Positions 25,312 to 33,894 of a stretch of 64,000 nucleotides of DNA are shown in pieces; position 1 is the first letter of the stretch, and each line of letters begins with the position of its first letter. Below the pieces are notes generated by a model. It saw only the letters and a list, made by a program, of their open reading frames with translations. It had not been told where the DNA came from and did no database searches. Origin of the DNA: Klebsiella pneumoniae (GTDB lineage Bacteria > Pseudomonadota > Gammaproteobacteria > Enterobacterales > Enterobacteriaceae); the NCBI RefSeq assembly GCF_000742135.1, contig NZ_KN046819.1:1-64000 (forward strand), given 5' to 3'. Both the position numbers and the translations under genes were made by a program.

Positions 25312-25541
25312 CGCCGTGCCGCTACTGTAGCCGGGCCGCTGTGCAGAAAAGGGAGGCTTCGCCACCATCCTCACCCGGTCGCAGTGATTTCAAAATGCAT
25401 TTTCCGCTGTCTTCCCGTCGTTCTCCGGCTCAATTTTCGCCGTCAAACCGTCCAGTCAGCGTCTGCTTTTATCTGCGCTGCGGCTTGCGGTGGTGCCCTT
25501 GTCTGCTCCGCTTTTCGCCCGGCTGTCGTATCGGCACGGCG
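25312..25541. promoter_or_regulatory. Long inverted repeat before the methylase gene, candidate ssDNA promoter
   Basis: CGCCGTGCCG (25312-25321) and AGCCGGGC (25329-25336), seven bases apart, pair exactly with AGCCGGGC- and CGCCGTGCCG-complements at 25517-25524 and 25532-25541, again seven bases apart. The interval shares ordered sequence blocks with 27892-28117. In the transferred strand it would fold into a long imperfect hairpin. F plasmid Frpo sites are such hairpins and drive early transcription in the recipient. Function here is inferred. The interval 25186-25575 contains no gene. Confidence 0.5.
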
Positions 25542-25575
25542 TAACTGGCGCCGCATTTGAATAAGGAGAATGATT

Positions 25576-26259
25576 ATGTCCCGTCTGATTTTGGGTGACT
25601 GTGTGCAGGTAATGACTGGCATTCCTGAGAAGGCTGTCGATTTCATACTGACTGACCCGCCGTACCTCGTCGGTTTTCGTGACCGTTCCGGGCGCACCAT
25701 CGCTGGCGATAAAACCGATGAATGGCTGCAACCGGCCTGTAATGAAATGTACCGCGTACTCAAAAAAGACGCGCTGATGGTCAGCTTCTACGGCTGGAAC
25801 CGTGTCGATCGCTTTATGGCTGCCTGGAAAAATGCGGGATTCAGCGTGGTCGGACACCTGGTCTTCACCAAAAACTACACATCGAAGGCCGCATATGTGG
25901 GCTATCGCCACGAATGCGCCTACATCCTGGCAAAAGGTCGTCCGGCGCTGCCTCAGAAGCCATTGCCCGACGTGCTGGGCTGGAAATATTCGGGCAACCG
26001 CCATCACCCGACGGAAAAGCCCGTTACCAGCCTGCAACCACTGATTGAGAGCTTCACACACCCGAACGCGATTGTGCTGGACCCGTTTGCAGGCAGCGGC
26101 TCAACCTGCGTGGCCGCCCTTCAGTCCGGACGCCGGTATATCGGTATCGAGCTGCTTGAACAGTATCACCGTGCCGGACAGCAACGACTGGCCGCCGTGC
26201 AACGGGCCATGCAGCAGGGGGCCGCGAATGATAACTGGTTTGAACCGGAGGCTGCGTAA
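25576..26259 (+). CDS. DNA adenine-N6 methyltransferase (leading region)
   Basis: 227 residues from ATG 25576, chosen over 25570 because of spacing to AAGGAG. Motif IV is FILTDPPYLVGF (DPPY, residues 27-30) and motif I is VLDPFAGSGSTC near residue 170; IV before I makes it a beta-class enzyme. Close relatives occur in the leading regions of F and R100-type plasmids, where early methylation can protect entering DNA from restriction. The orientation toward oriT lets it be transcribed from the incoming strand. Confidence 0.88.
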   Translation: MSRLILGDCVQVMTGIPEKAVDFILTDPPYLVGFRDRSGRTIAGDKTDEWLQPACNEMYRVLKKDALMVSFYGWNRVDRFMAAWKNAGFSVVGHLVFTKNYTSKAAYVGYRHECAYILAKGRPALPQKPLPDVLGWKYSGNRHHPTEKPVTSLQPLIESFTHPNAIVLDPFAGSGSTCVAALQSGRRYIGIELLEQYHRAGQQRLAAVQRAMQQGAANDNWFEPEAA

Positions 26260-26481
26260 ATGAACTATGCCGGACACGAAAAACTTCGCGCCGACGTGGC
26301 GGAGGTGGCCAACACCATGTGTGACCTTCGGGCCAGGCTGAACGATATGGAGCATCGCTGTCGCTTTGATTCCGATGTGCTTGTTGAACGCCTGACACGC
26401 CAGACGCTGTATCGCGCCAATCGCCTGTTCATGGAGGCGTATACCGAAATTCTGGAACTGGATTCCTGCTTCAAAGATTGA
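26260..26481 (+). CDS. Unknown 73-aa leading-region protein
   Basis: ATG directly follows the methylase stop, so the two are one transcript. The product is helical and probably coiled coil (LRADVAEVANTMCDLRARLN), with no membrane segment. Similar small genes follow the methylase in F/R100-type leading regions; function unknown. Confidence 0.7.
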   Translation: MNYAGHEKLRADVAEVANTMCDLRARLNDMEHRCRFDSDVLVERLTRQTLYRANRLFMEAYTEILELDSCFKD

Positions 26482-26494
26482 GAAGGAGACGAGA

Positions 26495-26929
26495 ATGTAC
26501 GGAACATGCGAAACGCTATGCCGGGAGCTGGCAGCAAAGTATCCGGGAGACACGCCACTGATGCTGGTTATCTGGTCCCCGGAAGAAATTCAGGCCCTCG
26601 CTGACGGAATGGATATTGCCCTGACCGATCATGAAATCAGGACTGTCCTGGCGCGCCTGGAGGACATCCCGGAAGACCAGCGGACTGAATCCGGTGTTTC
26701 TTCCGGTGCGGCGATGGAGATTATCAAATACGTGAGCGAAAACCGCCAGGTGTCCGTCCCTGCTGAACTGCTGGCGTCCCTGATTCAGACCGCTGAACAG
26801 GCATTGTGGAAACGTGAATGGGCCGCCCGGGATCATGGCCTCGCCGTCCCGGAATGCGTCACCCGCCGTCAGGCGGTGGTTAATCAGGCCCGCACCCTGC
26901 TGAAAAACAACACACACGAAAACGACTGA
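26495..26929 (+). CDS. DUF1380 family protein
   Basis: 144 residues. The N-terminal MYGTCETLCRELAAKYPGD and the segment LVIWSPEEIQALADGMDIAL match DUF1380, a family restricted largely to enterobacterial conjugative plasmids. No membrane segments or catalytic motif. An AAGGAGACGAG ribosome site precedes it and it lies 13 bases after the previous gene. A second, diverged DUF1380 gene occurs at 28632-29054. Confidence 0.75.
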   Translation: MYGTCETLCRELAAKYPGDTPLMLVIWSPEEIQALADGMDIALTDHEIRTVLARLEDIPEDQRTESGVSSGAAMEIIKYVSENRQVSVPAELLASLIQTAEQALWKREWAARDHGLAVPECVTRRQAVVNQARTLLKNNTHEND

Positions 26930-26973
26930 TGTTATCGCCGCCTCCGGGCGGCGATACAGGGAGTTCATGAATT

Positions 26974-27744
26974 ATGAATGAAACGCTGAACGCACTGATT
27001 TATCGCCACGCCAGCAACCTGTTGCTGGCGCAGGGCTGGCCGGAAGAGACGGATGTTGACCAGCGTAACCCGAAGTATCCGGGCTGGATCAGCATTTACG
27101 TGCGGCTGGATGCGCCCCGGCTGGCGACGTTACTTATCAACCGTCACGGCGGCGTACTGCCGCCGCTCCTGGCCTCTGCCATTCAGAAACTGACCGGAAC
27201 CGGGGCGGAACTTGTTCTGTCCGGCAGTCAGTGGCAGTCGCTGCCGGTACTTCCGGCAGACGGAACGCAGGTGTCTTTCCCGTATGCCGGAGAATGGCTG
27301 ACCGAAGACGAAATCAGGGCCGTTCTTGATGCGGTACGCGATGCAGTATGCAGTGTCAGTTACCAGGTGGCAGAAGATGCGCGGCGTATCCGTGCGGCGC
27401 TGACCACCACCGGTCAGACGTTGCTGACCCGCCAGACGCGCCGCTTTCGCCTGGTGGTGAAGGAAAGCGATCACCCCTGCTGGCTCGATGAAGACGACGA
27501 AAACCTGCCCGTGGTGCTCGATGCCATCCTGAACCGGGGCGCTCGTTTTTCGTCGGTGGAAATGTATCTGGTCAGTGAGTGTGTGGAGCATATCCTGTCC
27601 AGTGGGCTGGCCTGCGATGTGCTGCGTATACCTGATGAACCGTCCCGTCGCTGGTTTGACCGGGATATTCTGCGGGAGGTTGTTATGGAGGCACGGGATG
27701 AAATCCGCAGCATGGCGGATGCACTGGCAAAAATCCGGAAATGA
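26974..27744 (+). CDS. Unknown 256-aa leading-region protein
   Basis: A soluble protein with alternating hydrophilic helices ([58 protein letters not shown]). I do not recognise a domain. It follows the DUF1380 gene after 44 bases and probably belongs to the methylase operon. Homologues are frequent on IncF plasmids as hypothetical proteins. Confidence 0.65.
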   Translation: MNETLNALIYRHASNLLLAQGWPEETDVDQRNPKYPGWISIYVRLDAPRLATLLINRHGGVLPPLLASAIQKLTGTGAELVLSGSQWQSLPVLPADGTQVSFPYAGEWLTEDEIRAVLDAVRDAVCSVSYQVAEDARRIRAALTTTGQTLLTRQTRRFRLVVKESDHPCWLDEDDENLPVVLDAILNRGARFSSVEMYLVSECVEHILSSGLACDVLRIPDEPSRRWFDRDILREVVMEARDEIRSMADALAKIRK

Positions 27745-27891
27745 TGACGCTGGCGGGGAAAAATCTCCGCCTTTTCCAGCCGGTCCCCGGAAAGAGCAAA
27801 AGGATGTCGCCGCAGGCTCCGCTTTACCCGGCCATGCGGGGCATGGCCTTGTGGGTTTTCAGTTATGTGGCCTCAGCGTCGTGTGCGGGCT

Positions 27892-28117
27892 GTGCCGTGC
27901 CTCCATCGTAGCCGGGCTTCTGCGGGCGGGTTGCAAGGTAAGGTGAACCGCTGCGGTCACCCGGTCCCTCCTTCCCGTCTGCCGTGATTTTCCGGTCGTT
28001 CACCCGCTCAGATTTCGCGGACTCACCCTCCAACTCCCGTCAGCCGTGTGCGTCAGGCTGCGGCTTCCCTTGCGCCCTTGCAACCCTGCAGGCCCGGCAA
28101 AGATGGAGGCACGGCAC
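27892..28117. promoter_or_regulatory. Long inverted repeat before klcA, candidate ssDNA promoter
   Basis: GTGCCGTGCCTCCATC (27892-27907) is exactly complementary to 28102-28117. The pairing continues inward imperfectly: left GCCGGGC .. GGGTTGCAAGG against the complement of CCCTTGCAACCC .. GCCCGGC. The stem would exceed 40 base pairs around a loop of roughly 130 bases. It is homologous in layout to 25312-25541. The interval 27745-28159 has no gene; this hairpin in the transferred strand is the only structure I see in it. Confidence 0.55.
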
Positions 28118-28159
28118 CGCCCGGTGTCGCGGAATATGTGAACAACGGAGGAAAACATC

Positions 28160-28585
28160 ATGCAATATGCGAAACCTGTCACTCTGAATGTTGAAGAGTG
28201 CGACCGTCTCTCCTTTCTGCCTTACCTGTTTGGCCTGGATTTTCTGTATGCCGAGGCATCTGTGTACGCGCTGGCGAAAAAAATGATGCCGGAATATGAA
28301 GGCGGATTCTGGCACTTCATCCGCCTGCCGGACGGTGGCGGTTACATGATGCCGGATGGCGACCGTTTTCATCTGGTTAACGGTGAAAACTGGTTTGACC
28401 GCACGGTCAGTGCCGATGCCGTAGGCATCATTTTGACTTCCCTTGTGATTAACCGCCAGTTGTGGCTGTACCACGACAGCGGTAGCGCAGGGCTGACTCA
28501 CCTGTACAGGATGCGCGATGCGCAGTTGTGGAGCCACATCGAATTTCACCCCGAATGTAACGCGATTTACGCGGCGCTGGACTGA
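28160..28585 (+). CDS. klcA: Anti-restriction protein, KlcA/ArdB family
   Basis: 141 residues with the family pattern: [20 protein letters not shown], then [20 protein letters not shown] and [16 protein letters not shown]. KlcA/ArdB proteins block type I restriction in the cell without mimicking DNA. AACGGAGGAAAAC precedes the ATG. Position about 4 kb from oriT, transcribed toward it, allows early synthesis in the recipient. It complements the methylase in protecting the entering plasmid. Confidence 0.88.
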   Translation: MQYAKPVTLNVEECDRLSFLPYLFGLDFLYAEASVYALAKKMMPEYEGGFWHFIRLPDGGGYMMPDGDRFHLVNGENWFDRTVSADAVGIILTSLVINRQLWLYHDSGSAGLTHLYRMRDAQLWSHIEFHPECNAIYAALD

Positions 28586-28631
28586 TTAACGGACGGGGCG
28601 GCAATGCCGCCCCTGTAAAGGAGACGAGAAC

Positions 28632-29054
28632 ATGTACTGTACTGTTAAAGAAATCATCCGCGAAGTGCTGGATACAGACGTGCCGGACAGTGAATGCGTT
28701 TTTGCCGTGGTGCTGACCCGTGGGGATGTGCGTCACATAGCCCAGGACTGGAGTCTGACAGACGATGAGCTGGAAACCGTCATGCAGCGGCTGGACGATG
28801 CCTTTGAGCATGGTGCGGATGTCAGCGTTGTTCACGACGTTGTTCGTGAACTGATGGAAGAAAAGCGCACCAGCCGTCATGTGACAGTCCCGGCGGTGAT
28901 GCTGGAAAAAGTGATGGCGCTGGCAGGCAGTGAAATGAAGCGCCTGTATGCCGTCGGGAGTGAGAACGGGGGCGGCGGTAACGCATTCGTCAGGGAGGAA
29001 CGCGAAGCAATGGACGTTGTGTTACAGGTGCTGGACGGGGAGCACATGTCATGA
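28632..29054 (+). CDS. DUF1380-like protein, second copy
   Basis: 140 residues: MYCTVKEIIREVLDTDVPD, then a segment parallel to the first DUF1380 gene (FAVVLTRGDVRHIAQDWSLT; DDELETVMQRLDDAFEHG) and HVTVPAVMLEKVMALAG, which parallels VSVPAELLASLIQTA there. The paralogy is visible by eye though distant. It starts after an AAAGGAGACGAGAAC site 46 bases past klcA. Confidence 0.65.
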   Translation: MYCTVKEIIREVLDTDVPDSECVFAVVLTRGDVRHIAQDWSLTDDELETVMQRLDDAFEHGADVSVVHDVVRELMEEKRTSRHVTVPAVMLEKVMALAGSEMKRLYAVGSENGGGGNAFVREEREAMDVVLQVLDGEHMS

Positions 29055-29242
29055 ATATCAGCACAGAAACCCGCGAAATTCTGCGTAATTACAGGGCCGT
29101 GATTAATGCGCGGCGTCGTGAAATGGGGCAGAAACCGCTCACCACCGCGCAGATTGTTGATGAAATCTGCGATTTTGTGGCGAATCAGCAGGCGGTTTTC
29201 CTCGGTGGTCACTATATCCTTCAGGGCAGCAGAAACAGGTGA
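29051..29242 (+). CDS. Unknown 63-aa leading-region protein
   Basis: The ATG overlaps the stop of the DUF1380-like gene (ATGTCATGA context), implying coupling. The product is basic and helical (ETREILRNYRAVINARRREM; TTAQIVDEICDFVANQQ). Function unknown; similar short genes occur on F-like plasmids. Confidence 0.6.
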   Translation: MNISTETREILRNYRAVINARRREMGQKPLTTAQIVDEICDFVANQQAVFLGGHYILQGSRNR

Positions 29243-30081
29243 TACAAGGGCAGGCGGTGGAGGCCGCCTGTCAGCCCGCGCGAAAACCCCTGGCAGGCTG
29301 ACGCCTGCCGGAAGGGAAGCGGGCCACGCTGGCGCGTCGCCCGTTACCCTTCCCGTCTGTGATGTGTCTGACTCAGGAGTGTTTCTTTCTTATGTTATGG
29401 AACTGTTCCTGATGTTGTTGTTCCTTTATCTGCTGCTCTGATTCTGACTACTGCAGTGTTGTTCTGTCTGCCGGCGCACCTTCGGCTCCCGGCTGCCTGG
29501 CGGCATCCGGTCGTCAGGCCCGACTCCGACAGGCAGCTGCTGGCGCACCTGCCAGTCTCCGCCGAACCCGCTGGCGCGGTTTCGGGCTGTCGCTACGGTC
29601 CGATGCGTGAAAACCCCGGGCTTGCAGCGACCGTTCCGGTCGCGCCGCCTCTGTCGCGCCGTGGCCTGCGCTCCTGGCATCCCGGCAAAAAGACGCCGGG
29701 ATGTAAGGCGCAACGCCGTTTCGCAAACCGCGCTTCACGTCGTTGCGGCGGGTCCCTGCCCGTTGTTGTGTCCGGTGCCATTCACCTGTTTAAGCCCCTG
29801 TCGCCGGGGGCTGATACAGCCACAACCTGCCGCACTGACTGTCCAGGGTAAATGAACAGCCCACAAAATTTTTTACCCAAAATCCGGTAAAAAATTTTGC
29901 GTTCTGCCCAGGACAGGTGCGTCAGGCCGTGGCAGTGATGCCCCATGCGGCGAAGGTTCTCAAACAGGTGATGGTGAATACCGGAGGGAACAAAAGGCAG
30001 GTCCCCGCAAAACGTCAAAACCGCAGCTCCCGAAACTCAAAAGATGATGGGGGCTGAAAACCAGAGAGAGGAGAAAGCAGG
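29243..30081. other. 839-bp leading-region intergenic interval without a supported gene
   Basis: Open frames here have arginine- and proline-rich shadow-like composition and no ribosome sites, so I call none. Visible structures are a CATCCCGGC/GCCGGGATG hairpin (29678-29703) and the long AT-centred inverted repeat at 29839-29916. Comparable intervals precede the methylase and klcA genes. Confidence 0.55.
29839..29916. promoter_or_regulatory. Long inverted repeat, third candidate ssDNA promoter
   Basis: The core CAAAATTTTTTACC (29864-29877) pairs perfectly with 29886-29899 across an 8-base loop. Outside a small internal loop, CAG pairs with CTG, and CTGTCC (29839-29844) pairs with GGACAG (29911-29916), with one mismatch and a bulge between. 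The mismatched, AT-rich stem is reminiscent of Frpo hairpins. The gene at 30082 lies downstream. Confidence 0.45.
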
Positions 30082-30369
30082 ATGAGTACCCGAAATATCC
30101 ACGTTAACACCGCGTCGTACACGATTCTTGTTGCCGGGAGGGAAAAAAACACCGGGGAAGAGTGGGACGTCCTGGAATTCAGCAGCCTGACTGAGCTGAA
30201 AAAATATCGCAAAAGCCACCCGGAAAAGATGGCCTTCAGCTATAGCTACGCGCTCAGCCGGGGTGTGGATACGCAGTTCCGCCATATCAACATTGCGGAA
30301 GCCGATCACTTCAAACAGTTCCTGCGTCAGATTAAGCGTGCCGGCCTCGATATCCGGGCGATCTGCTGA
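30082..30369 (+). CDS. Unknown 95-aa leading-region protein
   Basis: GAGGAGAAAGCAGG precedes ATG 30082. The product is soluble: NTASYTILVAGREKNTGEEW, then a helical part ELKKYRKSHPEKMAFSYS and a C-terminal DHFKQFLRQIKRAGLDIR. I do not recognise a domain. It is transcribed toward oriT like its neighbours. Confidence 0.65.
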   Translation: MSTRNIHVNTASYTILVAGREKNTGEEWDVLEFSSLTELKKYRKSHPEKMAFSYSYALSRGVDTQFRHINIAEADHFKQFLRQIKRAGLDIRAIC

Positions 30370-30385
30370 CCGGATGTGATGAATA

Positions 30386-30429
30386 TCCCTCCCGATTGTT
30401 GCAATGTTGTTAATGGAGATCGGGAGGGA
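30386..30429. promoter_or_regulatory. Hairpin between the 95-aa gene and the DUF932 gene
   Basis: TCCCTCCCGAT (30386-30396) pairs perfectly with ATCGGGAGGGA (30419-30429). No T-run follows, so it may be a processing or attenuation hairpin rather than a simple terminator. Confidence 0.5.
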
Positions 30430-30487
30430 TGATATTAAGCGGAAAAATTTTTTATTAAATTTATTCTTTCATAAAGGAGTAGCTGTT

Positions 30488-31309
30488 ATGCGATTAGCTT
30501 CCCGTTTTGGTCGGTATAATTCCATCCGCCGTGAACGTCCTTTAACGGATGATGAATTAATGCAGTTCGTGCCTTCGGTATTTTCCGGTGATAAACATGA
30601 GTCCCGGAGTGAACGTTATACGTATATTCCAAAAATCAATATCATCAATAAGTTACGTGATGAAGGTTTCCAGCCATTCTTTGCCTGTCAGAGTCGGGTT
30701 CGTGATTTGGGACGCCGCGAATACAGTAAACATATGTTACGTCTTCGCAGGGAAGGGCATATTAACGGGCAGGAAGTTCCTGAAATTATCCTGCTTAATT
30801 CACATGATGGTTCATCCAGTTATCAGATGATCCCCGGAATTTTTCGTTTTGTCTGCACAAATGGCCTGGTGTGCGGAAATAATTTTGGCGAAATCCGCGT
30901 TCCACATAAAGGTGATATTGTCGGGCAGGTTATCGAGGGAGCGTATGAAGTGCTCGGTGTCTTTGATAAGGTCACTGATAATATGGAGGCGATGAAAGAA
31001 ATTCATCTTAACAGTGACGAGCAACATTTATTTTGCAGAGCTGCACTGATGGTCAGGTATGAAGATGAAAATAAAACGCCAGTGACGCCTGAACAAATAA
31101 TTACTCCCCGTCGTCGGGAAGATAAACAGAACGATCTCTGGACAACCTGTCAGCGGGTTCAGGAGAATATTATAAAAGGTGGATTGTCGGGGCGAAGTGC
31201 CTCCGGGAAAAATACCAGGACAAGAGCCATTACAGGTATTGATGGTGATATCCGAATCAACAAGGCGTTATGGGTGATTGCCGAACAGTTCAGAAAGTGG
31301 AAGTCATGA
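30488..31309 (+). CDS. DUF932-like leading-region protein (F ORF273 type)
   Basis: 273 residues from ATG 30488, selected because AAAGGAGT lies at the right distance; the longer frame from 30404 has no such site. The segments LTDDELMQFVPSVFSGDKHE, MIPGIFRFVCTNGLVCGNNF and LNSDEQHLFCRAALMVRYED match DUF932-type proteins of plasmid leading regions; F carries a protein of the same length at this position. Function unknown. Its stop codon lies inside the palindromic terminator at 31306. Confidence 0.8.
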   Translation: MRLASRFGRYNSIRRERPLTDDELMQFVPSVFSGDKHESRSERYTYIPKINIINKLRDEGFQPFFACQSRVRDLGRREYSKHMLRLRREGHINGQEVPEIILLNSHDGSSSYQMIPGIFRFVCTNGLVCGNNFGEIRVPHKGDIVGQVIEGAYEVLGVFDKVTDNMEAMKEIHLNSDEQHLFCRAALMVRYEDENKTPVTPEQIITPRRREDKQNDLWTTCQRVQENIIKGGLSGRSASGKNTRTRAITGIDGDIRINKALWVIAEQFRKWKS

Positions 31310-31360
31310 TAATATAAGTAAAGCCCCGAAAATTTTTCGGGGCTTTACTTATATTATCAT
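31306..31360. terminator. 27-bp perfect palindrome, bidirectional terminator
   Basis: 31306-31332 and 31334-31360 are exact complements around one central T; the GC core CCCCGAAAA/TTTTCGGGG is embedded in T- and A-rich arms giving T-runs on both strands. It overlaps the DUF932 stop codon and faces gene X from the other side, so it can end transcription both ways. Bases 31361-31559 hold no gene. Confidence 0.8.
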
Positions 31361-31559
31361 TCTTCGGCATCGCTGTGTCGTCTGATATACCTCAATTCCA
31401 TCAACCGGCTTTCCGGTTGTCTGTAAATATTGTACCCGCGAAAAATGGTCTGGCAGGAGGCTGCGCAGTTACCGGGTATATATAAGATGGGTTCCCGCTT
31501 CGCGGGGCTTCGGCCAGTCAGCATTGTCACTCACATGATATTTTTGTGTGTGGCCTTCC

Positions 31560-31577
31560 ATGCCGCTTTTGCGGCAT
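31560..31577 (-). terminator. Hairpin terminator candidate downstream of gene X
   Basis: ATGCCGC-TTTT-GCGGCAT forms a perfect 7-bp stem just past the leftward gene X stop. There is no long T-run, so it may be a weak or rho-assisted terminator. Confidence 0.4.
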
Positions 31578-31604
31578 AACCGGTATCTGACAATGTCTGT
31601 AAGA

Positions 31605-32114
31605 TTAATTGTTCTGCACGCTGTTAATTTCCGGAAGCGATTTATTCGTGACCGGAATCCGGATACCTTTACTGCTTTTTATCCCGGTATAAATCCGGTA
31701 AACATCTGATGCGTAGGCAAGACGTCTCTGGTTCTGGCGTTCGCTCTTCCTGAATCCGGCATTGTATGCACCAACGGCCTCCCAGGAGACGCCCCATTTT
31801 TTAAAGGCTATTGCCAGATAATAAGCACCGGTATAAATGTTCATGCAGGGATCTGTTGTCAGATGTTCCGGCTTAATTCCATAGCGGGCCAGTTCGTTAA
31901 AATGCTGGGAATCTACCTGCATCAGTCCGCTGCCATATCCCGTTACCGGATTAATACCGATGGCATTAACCCGGTAAAGGGATTCTTTCCATGATATTGC
32001 TCTCAGTAAATCAGGATCTATTTTGTAATCCCGGCCTGCAAGATCAAAGCAATCAGTGGCCTGGCAGATCTCATTTATAAACATCAGGCAGATGGCTAAC
32101 ATCCATTTTTTCAT
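31605..32114 (-). CDS. Lytic transglycosylase (gene X / ORF169)
   Basis: 169 residues from [12 protein letters not shown] at 32114, the same length as F ORF169; the longer frame to 32207 runs into oriT. Signal peptide, then the goose-type/SLT lysozyme fold: [18 protein letters not shown] with catalytic Glu, [15 protein letters not shown] and [11 protein letters not shown]. It cuts peptidoglycan locally so the transfer apparatus can be built across the wall. It is the first gene to enter the recipient but points away from oriT. Confidence 0.9.
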   Translation of the reverse strand: MKKWMLAICLMFINEICQATDCFDLAGRDYKIDPDLLRAISWKESLYRVNAIGINPVTGYGSGLMQVDSQHFNELARYGIKPEHLTTDPCMNIYTGAYYLAIAFKKWGVSWEAVGAYNAGFRKSERQNQRRLAYASDVYRIYTGIKSSKGIRIPVTNKSLPEINSVQNN

Positions 32115-32164
32115 TTTTCCACCTCTGGTGACTTTATCCGTAAATAATTTAACCCACTCCACAA

Positions 32165-32240
32165 AAAGGCTCAACAGGTTGGTGGTTCTCACCACAAAAA
32201 GCACCACACACTACGCAAAAACAAGTTTTTGCTGATTTGC
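32165..32240. other. oriT core with nic site (R1/R100-like)
   Basis: The sequence GTGGTTCTCACCAC (hairpin), AAAAGCACCACACACTACG and GCAAAAACAAGTTTTTGC (hairpin, 32215-32232) is the F-family oriT. By analogy with F, the lower strand is cut in GTGG/TGC, between 32204 and 32203 in these coordinates. The 5' end of the transferred strand then leads leftward through gene X and the anti-restriction genes, and tra enters last. TraI and TraY act here. Confidence 0.88.
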
Positions 32241-32303
32241 TATTTGAATCATTAACTTATGTTTTAAATAATGTATTTTAATTTATTTTACATTATAAAA
32301 AGG

Positions 32304-32478
32304 ATTCATTGGTGAATTGCATATGATTCACCAATGAATTTAACGCAACTCATAGATGAATCAGTAATAATAAAACAACGAGTTAAAGCTAATTGACTCT
32401 AGATTCAATTCGTGATGTGATTTGCTGCATGAATCGTAATTTTCGTAACTTGCGTCACGATTCGATTCATCGATGAAT
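32304..32478. promoter_or_regulatory. TraM-binding palindromes and traM promoter
   Basis: ATTCATTGGTGAAT (32304-32317) is inverted exactly at 32326-32339; ATTCATCGATGAAT (32465-32478) is a perfect palindrome, and further GATGAATC-like half-sites lie between. In F-like plasmids TraM binds such sites next to oriT, links the relaxosome to TraD and represses traM. The AT-rich stretch 32240-32300 is likely an IHF-bent segment. Confidence 0.7.
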
Positions 32479-32537
32479 TGTCATTTTTTTATATGTGAAA
32501 TAAATTTGATGCGATAAGAAAATAAAGAGGTATACAT

Positions 32538-32921
32538 ATGGCGAAAGTGCAGGCTTATGTCAGTGACGAAATTGTCTATAAAATAAATAAAATTGTGGAA
32601 AGAAGACGTGCAGAAGGAGCTAAAAGTACAGATGTAAGTTTCTCAAGCATATCCACTATGCTTCTCGAATTAGGGCTTCGTGTATATGAGGCTCAGATGG
32701 AGCGTAAAGAGTCAGCGTTCAATCAGGCTGAGTTTAATAAGGTACTTCTTGAATGTGCGGTAAAAACACAGTCAACAGTTGCTAAGATTTTAGGTATTGA
32801 GTCACTAAGCCCTCATGTTTCCGGGAATCCAAAGTTTGAATATGCGAATATGGTCGAAGATATCAGGGATAAGGTGTCATCTGAGATGGAGAGGTTCTTT
32901 CCAGAAAATGATGAGGAATAA
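32538..32921 (+). CDS. traM: Relaxosome protein TraM
   Basis: 127 residues, the F length. The N-terminal ribbon-helix-helix (KVQAYVSDEIVYKINKIVER) binds oriT; the C-terminal tetramerisation domain (VEDIRDKVSSEMERFFPEND) ends in acidic residues that contact TraD. The body VSFSSISTMLLELGLRVYEA is highly family-typical. RBS AAAGAGG precedes the ATG. Confidence 0.95.
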   Translation: MAKVQAYVSDEIVYKINKIVERRRAEGAKSTDVSFSSISTMLLELGLRVYEAQMERKESAFNQAEFNKVLLECAVKTQSTVAKILGIESLSPHVSGNPKFEYANMVEDIRDKVSSEMERFFPENDEE

Positions 32922-33042
32922 AAAAGAATTAAAAGTTGATTTGCTTCAAATAACAGGATTTTGATCTGGTTCAATTTGATGACAATTAACCGCATAAAGG
33001 TTATATTAATTACGTGTTAATGCCACGTTAAAAATTGAAACT

Positions 33043-33113
33043 GAAAATCGCCGATGCAGGGAGTTCAGACCTCCCTGCATCGACTGTCCATAGAATCCTT
33101 AACGGAGGTTCCT
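33043..33113 (-). ncRNA. finP: FinP antisense RNA
   Basis: On the lower strand a first stem-loop forms from ATAGGAACC..GGATTCTAT and a second from GATGCAGGGAG/CTCCCTGCATC (33052-33080), followed by a T-rich CGGCGATTTT end. The first covers the traJ ribosome site (ACGGAGG). With FinO, FinP pairs with the traJ leader and represses transfer. Ends are approximate. FinO itself is not in this window. Confidence 0.8.
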
Positions 33114-33800
33114 ATGTGTGCGCTGGATCGTAGAGAAAGGCCACTTAACAGTCAATCTGTAAATAAATACATCCTTAACGTTCAGAATATCTACAGAAAT
33201 TCTCCCGTTCCGGTTTGTGTCCGTAACAAAAACCGGGAAATCCTTTATGCCAATGGGGCTTTTATTGAACTCTTTTCCAGAGAAGATAAACCCTTATCCG
33301 GAGAGAGTTATATACGTCTGCAGGTTGAAATTTTTCTTTCATCACTTGAACTGGAATGCCAGGCTCTTGGACATGGCTCTGCATTTTGTCGTCGTTTTAA
33401 TTTTCATGGCGAAATCTATCAGATAAGGATGGAGAATGTTTCTTTTTATAATGACGAATCTGTTGTTTTATGGCAAATTAATCCGTTTCCTGATTATCCA
33501 TTTTTTGCGTTAAATCAGAGTGGAAGTAATACAAATACTTCTGATAAATTAACGATATGGAATGATCTTTCTCCAGGGACATTGGTTGTTTTCTCTTTTT
33601 ATATGCTGGGTGTTGGTCACGCAACAATTGCCAGAGAGTTGGGTATTACAGACAGAGCATCTGAGGATCGAATTAAACCAGTTAAACGGAAAATAAAAGA
33701 ATTTTTTGAACACTTTAATTTATTCAGAGTGTCATGTATCTATAAAGGAGAAATAGATTCGCTATTAAGTATAATTCGTGAATTTTATGGTGTTAAGTAA
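33114..33800 (+). CDS. traJ: Transfer activator TraJ
   Basis: 228 residues from ATG 33114, ten bases after GGAGG within the FinP target; the upstream frame start at 33054 lies in the leader. N-terminal PAS-like domain ([20 protein letters not shown]) and C-terminal LuxR-like helix-turn-helix ([20 protein letters not shown]). TraJ counters H-NS silencing of the tra promoter. Sequence drift here is normal: TraJ and FinP are plasmid-specific. Confidence 0.9.
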   Translation: MCALDRRERPLNSQSVNKYILNVQNIYRNSPVPVCVRNKNREILYANGAFIELFSREDKPLSGESYIRLQVEIFLSSLELECQALGHGSAFCRRFNFHGEIYQIRMENVSFYNDESVVLWQINPFPDYPFFALNQSGSNTNTSDKLTIWNDLSPGTLVVFSFYMLGVGHATIARELGITDRASEDRIKPVKRKIKEFFEHFNLFRVSCIYKGEIDSLLSIIREFYGVK

Positions 33801-33813
33801 ATGTTAAATAAGG

Positions 33814-33840
33814 CACGCCAATTTTGGCGTGTTTTTTTTT
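33814..33840 (+). terminator. Rho-independent terminator after traJ
   Basis: CACGCCAA/TTGGCGTG stem with nine T following, 13 bases past the traJ stop. The main tra promoter must lie in 33841-33894. Confidence 0.88.
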
Positions 33841-33894
33841 CGTCGGTTTCTGTGCAATCATGATTTTATTAGTCGGGAAACAGAGGTGAATTGA

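Noticed and set aside
25570..25575. Earlier ATG for the methylase
   Set aside because: Too close to the AAGGAG ribosome site; ATG 25576 gives the known 227-residue form.
29456..29851. 131-aa open frame in the leading region
   Set aside because: Arginine-, proline- and alanine-rich shadow-type composition, several equally long frames on both strands, no ribosome site.
33054..33113. Longer traJ start at 33054
   Set aside because: It lies within the FinP target leader; ATG 33114 has GGAGG at proper distance and gives the family length.
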